A stretch of DNA of 64,000 nt from Heliomicrobium undosum (GTDB lineage: Bacteria > Bacillota > Desulfitobacteriia > Heliobacteriales > Heliobacteriaceae). The notes beneath the pieces were generated by a model. That model was not told the DNA's origin, searched no databases, and was given only the letters and a program-made list of their open reading frames with translations. The stretch spans positions 1-64,000 of the forward strand of contig NZ_WXEY01000020.1 in assembly GCF_009877425.1 (NCBI RefSeq). Reading direction: 5' to 3'. The translations under genes and the position numbers were made by a program. This document shows positions 46,676 through 55,295 of the stretch, piece by piece. Each line of letters opens with the position of its first letter. The stretch's first letter is position 1.

Positions 46676-47155
46676 ATGTTGTTTCGGGGACAACAAGGGC
46701 TCCTTCCCCTCGAACAGGTGATCCAGGCTTTTCAACGCTTCTCTGGCGAATACCCGGACGCGCGCATGTTCCTCTGGATCGGCACAGACAGCCAGTCCCA
46801 CGGCAACACCACCCGCGTCGTCACGTCGATCACGGGCTACCGGGAACGCAAAGGCGCCCGTTCCTATCAATATACACAGGTGATCAACCGCCGTCTTCCC
46901 CTCGGTGAAAAGTTGGATTTCGAAACCCACATGTCCATCGAGGTGATCGGGAAACTGCGGCAAGCCCTCAACAGTCGCCTGCTCTGTTGGGAACTGGAGC
47001 TACATATCGACGGCGGCGAGAACGGGCTCAGCCGCCTGCACCTGCCTCGGGTGGTCGGTTGGGCCGAGAGCCTCGCACCGGTCTATCAATACGCCGTGCG
47101 AACGAAACCCTTCGCCGTCGGCGCCACTCGCGTCGCTGATCGCTATTCGAAGTAA
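46676..47155 (+). CDS. YkuK-like RNase H-fold protein (DUF458)
   Basis: A 159-residue protein of the DUF458/YkuK family, predicted to have a ribonuclease H-like fold. Visible features are FLWIGTDSQSHG with the first acidic residue (Asp of GTDSQ), KGARSYQYTQVINRRLP, LHIDGGENGLS with a second acidic pair and a C-terminal VGWAESL...TKPFAVGATRVADRYSK. In Bacillus ykuK is sporulation- or stress-linked and uncharacterised. ATG 46676 has AAAGGAGG upstream. It converges with the alarmone synthetase-like gene with only four bases between stops. Confidence 0.8.
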   Translation: MLFRGQQGLLPLEQVIQAFQRFSGEYPDARMFLWIGTDSQSHGNTTRVVTSITGYRERKGARSYQYTQVINRRLPLGEKLDFETHMSIEVIGKLRQALNSRLLCWELELHIDGGENGLSRLHLPRVVGWAESLAPVYQYAVRTKPFAVGATRVADRYSK

Positions 47156-47159
47156 TATA

Positions 47160-48596
47160 TCAACCGCCCGCGCTGGCCCGCAACGCCCCGCGCATTTCCC
47201 GGAGCGTGCCGTCGATCTGCGTGAAAATCCTTTCCAGTTCAAGCTCGTCATACCCGAAAGATTCCGGTTCCACCAGTTCTGGTTCGTGGAATTCGTCCCA
47301 CTCGATTTCCGGGTAGTGATAGGTGACGGCCAACCGGCCCACAACCCGGTAATTGACCTTGAAGTAAAAGGAGAGGTTTTCCAGTTCCGCGTTTTGGGGG
47401 TCCCAGTCGGAAGCAACCTGGACGCTCAGCCCGTCACCCAGTTTGGCCTTCAGCAGGGTGACGGCGCCCACATTCAGGTTTGCCGGGCAGACCGTCAGGT
47501 GTTCGCCCATGAGAACGGACGCTTTCTGCAGCCGCGTCAGCAGGGGCGTCTGAATTTTTTCCCCATAAAACTGTTGAAACTTTCGGTTGAGATGGCCTGC
47601 CTCCTCCAGTTCCCGTTGCTGGCGGCTGTTCTCTACCGCCGGCGCCAGTTCCCAGCGCAGGATGGGCAGCACCAGCGAGTAACAGACGTTGCATAGCCGG
47701 ACAGGATCGGAGATCGATTGGACATGATCGATGCGGGGCAGGATGGCCCGCACCTCTTCATGGAGCAGGAAGGGCGCCTTGCAACAGGAACAACGGGCCA
47801 GTTCCTGCGGGCGCAGGCTCTGGGGGTGCATCCCGCGACGGCCCAACTGAAAGCTCAATTCGAGGATGGTCATCGTCTCAAAGTGATGGGCAGGGTCAAC
47901 GGCCAGGCTTTTGGACATGGGGGCTTCCAGGCGTCGCAGGATGCCTGCCAGGTGACGCGCATAGGCGCGGATCTGGTCTGTCTCCAAATCCTTCGAAACG
48001 GCCTGGCGCATGACCATCATCTTCTCATCGGCCTTGTTCGTCTCTTCGGCGATCAGCCGCAGGTTTTCGGCGATGTGGGCGGGAACCTCCAGGCCGTATT
48101 TATACATCATGGAGTGTTGCAAAACGGCCCAGAAGTGCTGGCCCACTGTCCGCACCTGGATCTCGGCGAAGAGGGAGACAGCGCCGTCAGCCGTGTACAT
48201 ATCGTACTCGACGATTAAGTGATGGCTCCGGTAACCGCTCGGCTTTGCGGAGCGGATAAAGTCCTTTTCATTGACCAGGCGCAGGTCGCGGCGATTTTTG
48301 AGAATCGACACCACCCGCGCGATGTCGTCAAGGTGTTGCACGATCACCCGCAAGCCGGCGATGTCTTTTATGTGGTTGTTGATTTCCCCGTTGACGGGCC
48401 AACCGTAGCGGCGCGCCTTTTCGATCAGGCTTTTTGCTTTTTTCGTACGGCTCTCGATGAAGAGGATGACGGGCCGCCCGTATTTCGCTTCCAGGGGCGC
48501 CCGGAGCGATTCGAGCTTGACGCGCAGTTCCACTTCCATCTGCCGGTACGTGACCAGCATGTTATCCAACTCGGCAACGGATAGTTCCACCGGCAA
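47160..48596 (-). CDS. RelA/SpoT-domain small alarmone synthetase with long C-terminal extension
   Basis: A 478-residue protein whose first 215 residues form a (p)ppGpp synthetase domain of the RelQ/RelP type: TKKAKSLIEKARRYG, IKDIAGLRVIV (catalytic Asp), KPSGYRSHHLIVEY, and EIQVRTVGQHFWAVLQHSMMYKY. The last has Gln where RelQ has Glu (EHS). No HD hydrolase domain and no TGS/ACT domains are present. Typical members end near residue 220-260; here a further 250 residues follow, with CSCC at about 269-273 and CNVC at about 300-304, a likely zinc-binding pair, and then an uncharacterised beta-rich part. Whether it makes alarmone or another pyrophosphorylated nucleotide is open. The gene stands alone with a candidate operator. 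Confidence 0.82.
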   Translation of the reverse strand: MPVELSVAELDNMLVTYRQMEVELRVKLESLRAPLEAKYGRPVILFIESRTKKAKSLIEKARRYGWPVNGEINNHIKDIAGLRVIVQHLDDIARVVSILKNRRDLRLVNEKDFIRSAKPSGYRSHHLIVEYDMYTADGAVSLFAEIQVRTVGQHFWAVLQHSMMYKYGLEVPAHIAENLRLIAEETNKADEKMMVMRQAVSKDLETDQIRAYARHLAGILRRLEAPMSKSLAVDPAHHFETMTILELSFQLGRRGMHPQSLRPQELARCSCCKAPFLLHEEVRAILPRIDHVQSISDPVRLCNVCYSLVLPILRWELAPAVENSRQQRELEEAGHLNRKFQQFYGEKIQTPLLTRLQKASVLMGEHLTVCPANLNVGAVTLLKAKLGDGLSVQVASDWDPQNAELENLSFYFKVNYRVVGRLAVTYHYPEIEWDEFHEPELVEPESFGYDELELERIFTQIDGTLREMRGALRASAGG

Positions 48597-48700
48597 TCAC
48601 CTCAACAGCCCCCGGCGGCCGATTTGCTTTCTCCGAACAAAACGCTGTCGTACCTACTTTTTATTCGCCAATTCTCATCGTCGTTCCTTCACAAACTCTG

Positions 48701-48733
48701 ATTATACTAGTATACAGCGTGAGAATCACGCTG
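48701..48733 (-). promoter_or_regulatory. Promoter and palindromic operator of the alarmone synthetase-like gene
   Basis: -10 TATAAT (48706-48701) on the minus strand. The perfect inverted repeat CAGCGTGA-GAA-TCACGCTG (48715-48733) covers the -35 position. A repressor or activator site is likely. It has no T-run, so it is not the terminator of the ABC operon. Confidence 0.5.
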
Positions 48734-48771
48734 ATGACCACTCCCCGCCGTCCTGTTTCGGCTTTTCGCTT

Positions 48772-49662
48772 TCAGCGGCTCCCAACGTCCCGCCCCCGCA
48801 GGAAGAGCGGTCGTCGTCCCGGCGTCAGCAGATAACCGGCGCTGAATAGCAGCAAAGCCGAAAGGATCACCCAAAAGGCCAGGTAGATGAAATAGGGATC
48901 GGGAAGCTGCATCCCCGGCGCCCCCCAGCGTTCAGGTGGTTGGAAGAGCCGAAAGACGATCGGGATTGGGTTGATCGATTGAAGGAAGTGGGGCAACAGC
49001 GGCGGTCTCGCCGGCAGGGACGGAGTGAACTCGGCCGTTGTTCGCAGCGCTTGCATGTAAAAGCGTTCCGCCAAGGCCCCAGCGATCAACGTTCCCGCTG
49101 TATAGGCGAAGAGGACACCGTACGCGGTCGTCGTGGCCATGCTGGTCCGGCGGATCACGGTCGAAGTCAAGATCCCGAGGCTGCCGAAACCCATGATGGT
49201 GACCAGGAAAAAAAGCAGCATCCTGCCGATTTCCCCTGGTGATACGCCGCCGTAGAGGAAGACGACCGAATAGACCGGCAAGGCCGCCAGGATGAGCAGG
49301 ATGATAAAGGCGATGGCTGACAGGAACTTGTTGACGACGATGCCGAAGGGGGTCAGTTGTGTCGTCAGCAACAGATTGAGGGTCTGCCGTTCCCTCTCAC
49401 CGCTGATCGCGCCGGCCGTGAGCCCGGGCGTGATCAGCGCCACCATGGCCAACTGCGCCGCCGCCAGCAGGGTAAAGAAGTCCCGGCTCCTTCTAGGGTT
49501 GAAGTAGCCGTCGCCGCTTGTTTCCAGGTGGATCACAGCAAGGACGATCCCCCCCATCAGCACCAGATAGAGGGCGATCACCCAGGGCGTCCGCCTGGCG
49601 CGCATCCGTTCCGCCAGTTCCTTGGCGAGCAACGGCGAGAGCCCCTTGAGTCGAGTGATCAT
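48772..49662 (-). CDS. ABC-2 type transporter permease
   Basis: Membrane subunit of 296 residues with six hydrophobic segments, in the ABC-2 export family. Recognisable is the TPGLTAGAISGERERQTLNLLLTTQ region (split by a helix), the usual E-R-E-R-x-T-L-L cytoplasmic loop. The last gene of a three-gene operon, it overlaps the ATPase gene by four bases. The substrate is unknown; the third partner, a large membrane-anchored protein, suggests a cell-surface or stress function. Confidence 0.88.
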   Translation of the reverse strand: MITRLKGLSPLLAKELAERMRARRTPWVIALYLVLMGGIVLAVIHLETSGDGYFNPRRSRDFFTLLAAAQLAMVALITPGLTAGAISGERERQTLNLLLTTQLTPFGIVVNKFLSAIAFIILLILAALPVYSVVFLYGGVSPGEIGRMLLFFLVTIMGFGSLGILTSTVIRRTSMATTTAYGVLFAYTAGTLIAGALAERFYMQALRTTAEFTPSLPARPPLLPHFLQSINPIPIVFRLFQPPERWGAPGMQLPDPYFIYLAFWVILSALLLFSAGYLLTPGRRPLFLRGRDVGSR

Positions 49663-50591
49663 CCTTCCGCCTCCCCTGTGATCTCCATAAATATGGCCTC
49701 CAGGTTGCTGCCTGCCTCGGCGAAGCTCAGAACCGGCAGGCCCTTTTCAATGAGACCGCGCAGGACCTCCGCCTGGACATCGTCGCCGCCGTCAATGGCC
49801 ACGATCCACTCATCCTTATCAGCCGTCACGCCGACAACGGCCGGGTGGGAGCGCAATTGCTCCCCAACCGGCGACGGTTCCACCTGGCCTTTCAGGCGGA
49901 TGCGGATGCTCCGTCGCCCCTGCACCCGCGATCGGATGGCGGCGACGCTCCCCCGGGCGACCAATCTGCCCTTGTCCAGGATGCCGATATCGTCACACAT
50001 CTCAGCCAATTCGGGGAGAATGTGTGAGCTGATCAGCACCGTTTTCCCCATCTCCCGCAGCCTTTTCAAGATTTCCCGCAGCTCCACGCGGGCGCGCGGA
50101 TCCAGCCCGGAGGCGGGCTCATCGAGGATGAGCGCCGGCGGGTCATGGACGAGGCAGCGTGCTAATCCCAGCCGCTGTTTCATCCCCCGCGACAGGCTGT
50201 CTACATAGACGTCTGCCTTATCGGCCAGATCGACCAGGGTAAGGAGTCGGGTCGTTATCCCCGGTCGCTCGACCGGCGGGATCCCTTGACAGGCAGCGTA
50301 AAAGTCGAGATATTCCGCTGCCTTCAGGTTGTCGTAGACCCCGAAAAAGTCGGGCATGTAGCCGATTCGCCGCCGGGCCTCCCGGGGCTGCCGGACCACG
50401 TCAAAGCCGTCGATGAATGCTTGGCCTGAGGTTGGACGCAGCAGTGTGGCCAGGATCAGCATGGTTGTCGACTTGCCGGCCCCGTTGGGCCCGACGAAAC
50501 CGAAGATGGTTCCCTCGCCGATTTCCAGGTTGAGATCTTTCACAGCCTGCACCGAGCCAAAGGCCATGTTGATGTCGACGAGCCGGATCAT
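49659..50591 (-). CDS. ABC transporter ATP-binding protein
   Basis: ATPase subunit of 310 residues. Walker A is GPNGAGKST, the signature is DSLSRGMKQRL (a variant of LSGGQ with LSRGMKQ, common in exporter ATPases), Walker B is ALILDEPASGLDPRAR and the switch His lies in LISSHILPEL. A C-terminal domain of about 80 residues follows, as in drug or lipid exporters. It overlaps both neighbours by four bases, so the three proteins are made together. Confidence 0.93.
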   Translation of the reverse strand: MIRLVDINMAFGSVQAVKDLNLEIGEGTIFGFVGPNGAGKSTTMLILATLLRPTSGQAFIDGFDVVRQPREARRRIGYMPDFFGVYDNLKAAEYLDFYAACQGIPPVERPGITTRLLTLVDLADKADVYVDSLSRGMKQRLGLARCLVHDPPALILDEPASGLDPRARVELREILKRLREMGKTVLISSHILPELAEMCDDIGILDKGRLVARGSVAAIRSRVQGRRSIRIRLKGQVEPSPVGEQLRSHPAVVGVTADKDEWIVAIDGGDDVQAEVLRGLIEKGLPVLSFAEAGSNLEAIFMEITGEAEG

Positions 50592-53092
50592 GGCGCCATC
50601 CTCCCTTCCACGAACAAATGCGGAAGGCCGATGAATTTCTGCAGCAACGCCGGGTCTTCATGGGAGAAACGGAACCTCAGCCGCCCTTCCGGCGAAAGGA
50701 AATATGGCAGCGCCTCACGGTCCAGACAGTCATTGGAGGCCACCTTGTCCCATTCGGCGAAACCGTTCCTGTGCCAGTCATAGATTTCTTTTTTGAACAC
50801 AAAGGACGGCTCATGGGTCCAGAAGTCGACGCGGATCCGGGTCGGCGTAAAGTGACCGTTCTGTTTGAAGAAGCTGCTTGATTCCGGTTCCGTTATCATA
50901 TAGTCCAGGATGATGGGGCTGTCAGCCACAAGGAAACCGTTTGCCCCCCTATCCGCTTCTGTCACCCCGTTCACTGTTTTCGCCGTAAAAGCACCGGCGG
51001 CGTAAAGCATGCTTCCGTCCGGCCCCGGAGCAAGATCGAGGGTTGAATGAACAAGCCCCAGGTGGACAGCCCTTAAGGGATGGCCGGGGATCTCATAATC
51101 GACAACAGGGTCATCGGTCCAACCGAAAAATTCGACTTCCCCGGAGGGTAATACGGGGCCGCCTTGAAAAAAGGAACCCAATATGTCTCTCTCCCGGCTC
51201 GCTCGGTTCGTTCGAGTCGCTGCGAGCGCCGGATCGGGATCGCCGGGAAGCAGTTTCTCCAAGGGAATCAGGCTCGCCGGTCCCATGAACGTGGTGACCT
51301 GCCGCACCGGCTCGTTGCCGATGAGCACATCCACTGGAACGGCCTCTCCCGGCGGAAGGTCGCCCAAGGGGATCACCTCGGCGCCGTAGAGGAGCCGGGC
51401 GTCCCGGATGGCGTAAGGGGTCTGGTTGATGACCGTTCCGGCCATTTTGCCGTCCTCATAGACCAGCCGAGACGCAATGCGGCCTCTTTCGGCGGTCTGC
51501 TGGAACAAGGCTTTGCGCAGCGACCAGAATTCCACATCTCGAAATTCCAGGGACATCGAATCACCATCGCCAGAGAGGTGGACCTGCTGGTGATCGGGGT
51601 GGCTGAAATCGGGCATCTCAAGCGGCCGGGGGATCTCCCCGCCTTTGGCCTGCAACCGGTATGTTCCGCCTTCGGGAACGAACAAGGCGGCCCCGGTGGT
51701 GATATCGGCCCAGCGATCATGCAGTTCGACGACAGAAAGATTTTGAACCAGCGTTCCGCCCATCCTGTCCTTCGCGCCGAACAGGAAGAGCCCGCCGCCG
51801 AAGAGGACGGCGGCTACCGGTATGGCCAGCCAGTTCCACTCTCGCTGGCCCCATCGCCCCATGACGTGGTAGAGGATTGGGCCGGCGATCAGGATGTATG
51901 CGCCCAACAAGGCCGCCAAGACGCCGATGGGCGGCGTCTTAAAGGCGGGGATGCGTTCCGCCGCCATAGCAAGGGACTGCCAAAAGTCGATGCCGCGGGG
52001 GCCGCCGTTCAGGCCCTCGGCCCTTTCGCCATCGATGAGCGGCAACAGCAGACGGCTCCACAACGGGCTGTTGCCCGGCCAGTGGGCCACCGGCCCTTCC
52101 GCCAGGTCATAGGCGCAGAAGAGCACCTTTCCGTCGCCGACAGGACGCAGGGCGATGATGGGGATCCCCTTTTCCTCTACAATGATTCTCCCGCCGGCGA
52201 GCTTGCCCATCGCCACCGTGAGCGGGCCGGAAGGAACGTTTTCCACGCCGGCTTTCTCGGCCAGTTTCCTCAACCCGTTCCACCGGGTCTCACCGTGAAC
52301 AGATACGGGAGATAGGTCGAGCCAGGGCGCCGCGGAACGCCGGTAGCCGGCGCCGCCGCCGAGGATGAGGATGCCGCCGTTCTCCACCCATCCCGTGATC
52401 GCTTCTGTCTGGACTGCGGAAAGCTTTTCTGCCGGAAAACCGTTGATGACAAGAACATCGAGCATCTTCAGCGATTGCGCTGTCTCGGGGATGTCCGCCT
52501 CTGAAAGGTGCTGCACGCGGTGCAGCGATTGCGCGTTTTCCCGGCGAAGGCTGCCCAGAAAGTCGGCTGTGGTCGCTTGTTCGGAAAGAACGCCGATCAG
52601 CTTGTCCCCTGTATTCAACCCGCGGCCGCCCACTTTTTCCTCGGCGATCAGAAGGCCCTCGTCGCTCTCCAGCCGGACGACAATGTTCGGCATAGAAATT
52701 TGCTCTGATCCAAACAGCGTATAGGTCTTCGTCTCTCCCGCATCGAGAGAGACCGGCAATACGTGATACCCTACCTGCGGTTGGGTATCCTTCATGGCCA
52801 AACGCAGGAGACCTTTTAGCGGAGCGCCGTTGTTTGACACCTTGACCCGGATGGGAATGAGGTGATAGGGCTTGTAGTCGCCACCGTAGCCAGGGACGAC
52901 ATGGAGCCGGACAGGTTCCGCAACAACTGTTCCGGCCTGAACCGGCACAGTTGGCGCCGGCGCAGCCGTAGCAGCCATAGGCGCCGCAGCGGCCGGCATC
53001 ATCGCCGCAGGAAACAAAACCGAAAGAAGGGCCGTAACCGCCGCAAAACGGGCGAGGGAGGCACACATCCCATTCCGTTGTTCCCTCAACAT
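50588..53092 (-). CDS. Large membrane-anchored protein of the ABC operon, uncharacterised
   Basis: An 834-residue protein with an N-terminal signal/anchor (about 10-37), an extracytoplasmic N-terminal half, two membrane helices in the middle (IGVLAALLGAYILIAGPILY near 395 and LAIPVAAVLFGGGLFLFG near 425) and a long C-terminal domain. The N-terminal part contains a class I glutaminase-like fold region (DVLVINGFPAEKL, WVENGGILILGGGAG, LFCAYDLAEGPV) as found in proteins of unknown function next to ABC-2 exporters; no catalytic cysteine is evident. It is first in the operon and overlaps the ATPase gene. It is probably an accessory or substrate-handling subunit. No specific family can be named. 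Confidence 0.75.
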   Translation of the reverse strand: MLREQRNGMCASLARFAAVTALLSVLFPAAMMPAAAAPMAATAAPAPTVPVQAGTVVAEPVRLHVVPGYGGDYKPYHLIPIRVKVSNNGAPLKGLLRLAMKDTQPQVGYHVLPVSLDAGETKTYTLFGSEQISMPNIVVRLESDEGLLIAEEKVGGRGLNTGDKLIGVLSEQATTADFLGSLRRENAQSLHRVQHLSEADIPETAQSLKMLDVLVINGFPAEKLSAVQTEAITGWVENGGILILGGGAGYRRSAAPWLDLSPVSVHGETRWNGLRKLAEKAGVENVPSGPLTVAMGKLAGGRIIVEEKGIPIIALRPVGDGKVLFCAYDLAEGPVAHWPGNSPLWSRLLLPLIDGERAEGLNGGPRGIDFWQSLAMAAERIPAFKTPPIGVLAALLGAYILIAGPILYHVMGRWGQREWNWLAIPVAAVLFGGGLFLFGAKDRMGGTLVQNLSVVELHDRWADITTGAALFVPEGGTYRLQAKGGEIPRPLEMPDFSHPDHQQVHLSGDGDSMSLEFRDVEFWSLRKALFQQTAERGRIASRLVYEDGKMAGTVINQTPYAIRDARLLYGAEVIPLGDLPPGEAVPVDVLIGNEPVRQVTTFMGPASLIPLEKLLPGDPDPALAATRTNRASRERDILGSFFQGGPVLPSGEVEFFGWTDDPVVDYEIPGHPLRAVHLGLVHSTLDLAPGPDGSMLYAAGAFTAKTVNGVTEADRGANGFLVADSPIILDYMITEPESSSFFKQNGHFTPTRIRVDFWTHEPSFVFKKEIYDWHRNGFAEWDKVASNDCLDREALPYFLSPEGRLRFRFSHEDPALLQKFIGLPHLFVEGRMAP

Positions 53093-53191
53093 CGCACCAC
53101 CGCCTTCATCTTCTCTTCATAGAGACGCAGCGCGCGACAAAAAGGTTGCTTCGACGGTCTGTTTTCTTTACAATTTTTTCATCAGGATCAT

Positions 53192-53229
53192 AGCCGTCCC
53201 AGGGCCGGCGCAGGCTAACAGGGACGGCT
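53192..53229. repeat. Inverted repeat between the divergent ABC operon and yitT-like gene
   Basis: AGCCGTCCC (53192-53200) pairs perfectly with GGGACGGCT (53221-53229), loop 20 bases. No T-run follows on either strand, so a terminator is unlikely. It lies in the shared upstream region and could be an operator or an RNA leader structure. Confidence 0.4.
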
Positions 53230-53291
53230 CCCGAAGAAGCAAGCATGAATGCTCAATTCGAAGAACCGTTCTTAGAAGGGGCTTGATAGAA

Positions 53292-54137
53292 TTGAATAAG
53301 ATCAACCTGCGCGAATACCTGCTTGTCCTTGCCGGCGCATTCCTTTTTGCTTTTGGCACCCGGGCCTTCATCCTACCATCCAAGTTGGCGCCAGGCGGAG
53401 TGGCCGGCCTGGCGACGATCGTCTACTACCTGACTCACCTGTCGCCGGGCATCATCATGTCGCTGCTCAACTTCCCCCTCTATGTCCTGGCCTACCGGAA
53501 GATCAACCGGGAGTTCGTCGTCAAGACCTTTATCGCGGTGACCATGTCCTCTTTGTTTATCGACTGGCTCCAATACCTGCCCGATTTCTCGACGCAAAAC
53601 ATCCTATTGAACGCCCTCTACGGCGGCTTGATCTACGGTTCCGGCGTCGGCTTGATCCTTCGCGTCGGCGGCAGCCTGGGCGGCGTCAACATCCTCGCCA
53701 AGATCTACTCCGTTCGCGCCGGCGTTTCTTTTGGCACCCTGAACCTGGCTTTGAACTCCGTGATCGTCCTCCTGTCAGGGTTGACGGTCGGGCACGAGGC
53801 TGCCATGTACACGATCGTAGCTTTTTACGCCTCGAACCGTGTTGCCGACTTCATCCAGGAAGGTCTACCAAAAAAGGCGGTCACCATCATCTCCAGCGAC
53901 GCCGAGCAGATCGCCACGGCGATCATGGGCGAGTTAGGACGTGGTGTGACCTTCCTGAAAGGGGAGGGCGCCTTCACCCACGACGACAAGAACATCATCC
54001 TCTGCGCCATCGAGCCGAACCAACTGTTCGCCCTGAAGCGCACCATCTACGGGATCGATCCCCAAGCCTTTTTGATCATATCGGACGCCAAGGAGATCCT
54101 CGGTCGAGGGTTTAAGTCCCTGAGGCCTACGACATAA
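53292..54137 (+). CDS. YitT-family membrane protein
   Basis: A 281-residue protein with five or six membrane helices in the first 195 residues (DUF161/YitT_membrane: GTRAFILPSKLAPGGVAGLA, GGSLGGVNILAKI) and a C-terminal soluble DUF2179 domain (KAVTIISSDAEQIATAI, GRGVTFLKGEGAFTH, DPQAFLIISDAKEILGRGF). Function unknown; several Bacillota paralogues exist. The TTG at 53292 follows AAGGGG by ten bases; the TTG at 53283 is too close to it. Confidence 0.88.
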   Translation: MNKINLREYLLVLAGAFLFAFGTRAFILPSKLAPGGVAGLATIVYYLTHLSPGIIMSLLNFPLYVLAYRKINREFVVKTFIAVTMSSLFIDWLQYLPDFSTQNILLNALYGGLIYGSGVGLILRVGGSLGGVNILAKIYSVRAGVSFGTLNLALNSVIVLLSGLTVGHEAAMYTIVAFYASNRVADFIQEGLPKKAVTIISSDAEQIATAIMGELGRGVTFLKGEGAFTHDDKNIILCAIEPNQLFALKRTIYGIDPQAFLIISDAKEILGRGFKSLRPTT

Positions 54138-54188
54138 TTATTTTTAGCCACCAATTAGATTCCGCCTAAAAAAAGAAAGGGTGTCATT

Positions 54189-55295
54189 ATGGGTTTGTTA
54201 GAACAGATTGATGAACGCGGTAAAGAGATTTCTACAGATTCCTACTCTATGTCAGTCGGTGAATTGCTGACAATGTATAAGGATGGAGACTTGGTGCTAC
54301 GCCCGGAATTTCAGCGTTTCTTTCGGTGGTCTCCAGAACAAAAGTCTCGCCTTGTGGAATCACTGCTGTTGGGGATCCCCATCCCGTCGATTTTTGTTTC
54401 CCAACGGCACGATGGAAAGTGGGAAGTCATTGACGGTCTCCAACGACTGTCCACTTTATTTGAATTAGCCGGAGAATTACGCAATCCGGACGGAGAAAAA
54501 AGACCGCCTCTTGTGTTGACAAAAACAAAATATCTAACTGACCTAAAAGACCTTCAATGGGAAAGCGAGGACAAGTCAAAACAATTTCCGGAAGAAGCAA
54601 AACGCCGTATCAAGCGTTCTAGAATTGATGTGAACATCGTCTTAAGCACGAGCGATTTATCAGCGAAGTACGAGCTTTTTCAACGGTTAAACACAGGTGG
54701 ATCACTCGCGACTGATCAGGAAGTAAGAAATGCCATACTTGTTATGATCAATCGTGAGTTCTTTTCTTGGATTACAGACCTCGCGGGTCGTGATTATTTC
54801 CGAAAGTGTATTCCTTTAACGGATCGTGCGCTCGAAGAACAATTTGATCTTGAACTCGTTACGCGGTTCGTTGTTCTATCCTCCCTTGATATGGATGCGC
54901 TTCGGGATATGGATGAACTCGGCGCTTTCTTGACAGACAAAATTGTGGAGATGGCAGAAGATGCCTCCTTCGATAAAGATAGAATCACATTGGCATTTCA
55001 ACGAACTTTTGATACCCTATCCCGCATTTTCGGGGAACACAGCTTTAAAAAATTTGACGAAACTAAACAGCAAGCCACGGGAGCGATGTTAATCTCGATT
55101 TTTGAAGTTCTTGCAATAGGCATCGGCACTTTTGCAGGGGATCCGGCTTACGTGATACCCTATGAAAAGATTAGAGAGCTTCACCGGCGTCTCGCGAAGG
55201 AGATTCGGTTTACTTCGGCAGCCGGATCTGGAATTAGAGCGTCAACCAGAATTCCCAACACAGTAGGTTTAGGACGTGAATTTTTTGCGCCATGA
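54189..55295 (+). CDS. DUF262 domain protein (ParB/Srx-like, GmrSD N-terminal type)
   Basis: A 368-residue DUF262 protein. The family signature is clear: LRPEFQRFFRW, SLLLGIPIPSIFV and VIDGLQRLSTL (Asp82-Gly83-Leu84-Gln85-Arg86, variant of DGQQR), then FQRLNTGG. DUF262 proteins hydrolyse nucleotides and cut DNA in systems such as GmrSD or SspE, and many occur in phage-defence islands. There is no DUF1524 HNH domain here. The next gene, a HEPN RNase-like protein, overlaps it by four bases. GC content is visibly lower than in the surroundings, which suggests acquisition by transfer. Confidence 0.85.
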   Translation: MGLLEQIDERGKEISTDSYSMSVGELLTMYKDGDLVLRPEFQRFFRWSPEQKSRLVESLLLGIPIPSIFVSQRHDGKWEVIDGLQRLSTLFELAGELRNPDGEKRPPLVLTKTKYLTDLKDLQWESEDKSKQFPEEAKRRIKRSRIDVNIVLSTSDLSAKYELFQRLNTGGSLATDQEVRNAILVMINREFFSWITDLAGRDYFRKCIPLTDRALEEQFDLELVTRFVVLSSLDMDALRDMDELGAFLTDKIVEMAEDASFDKDRITLAFQRTFDTLSRIFGEHSFKKFDETKQQATGAMLISIFEVLAIGIGTFAGDPAYVIPYEKIRELHRRLAKEIRFTSAAGSGIRASTRIPNTVGLGREFFAP

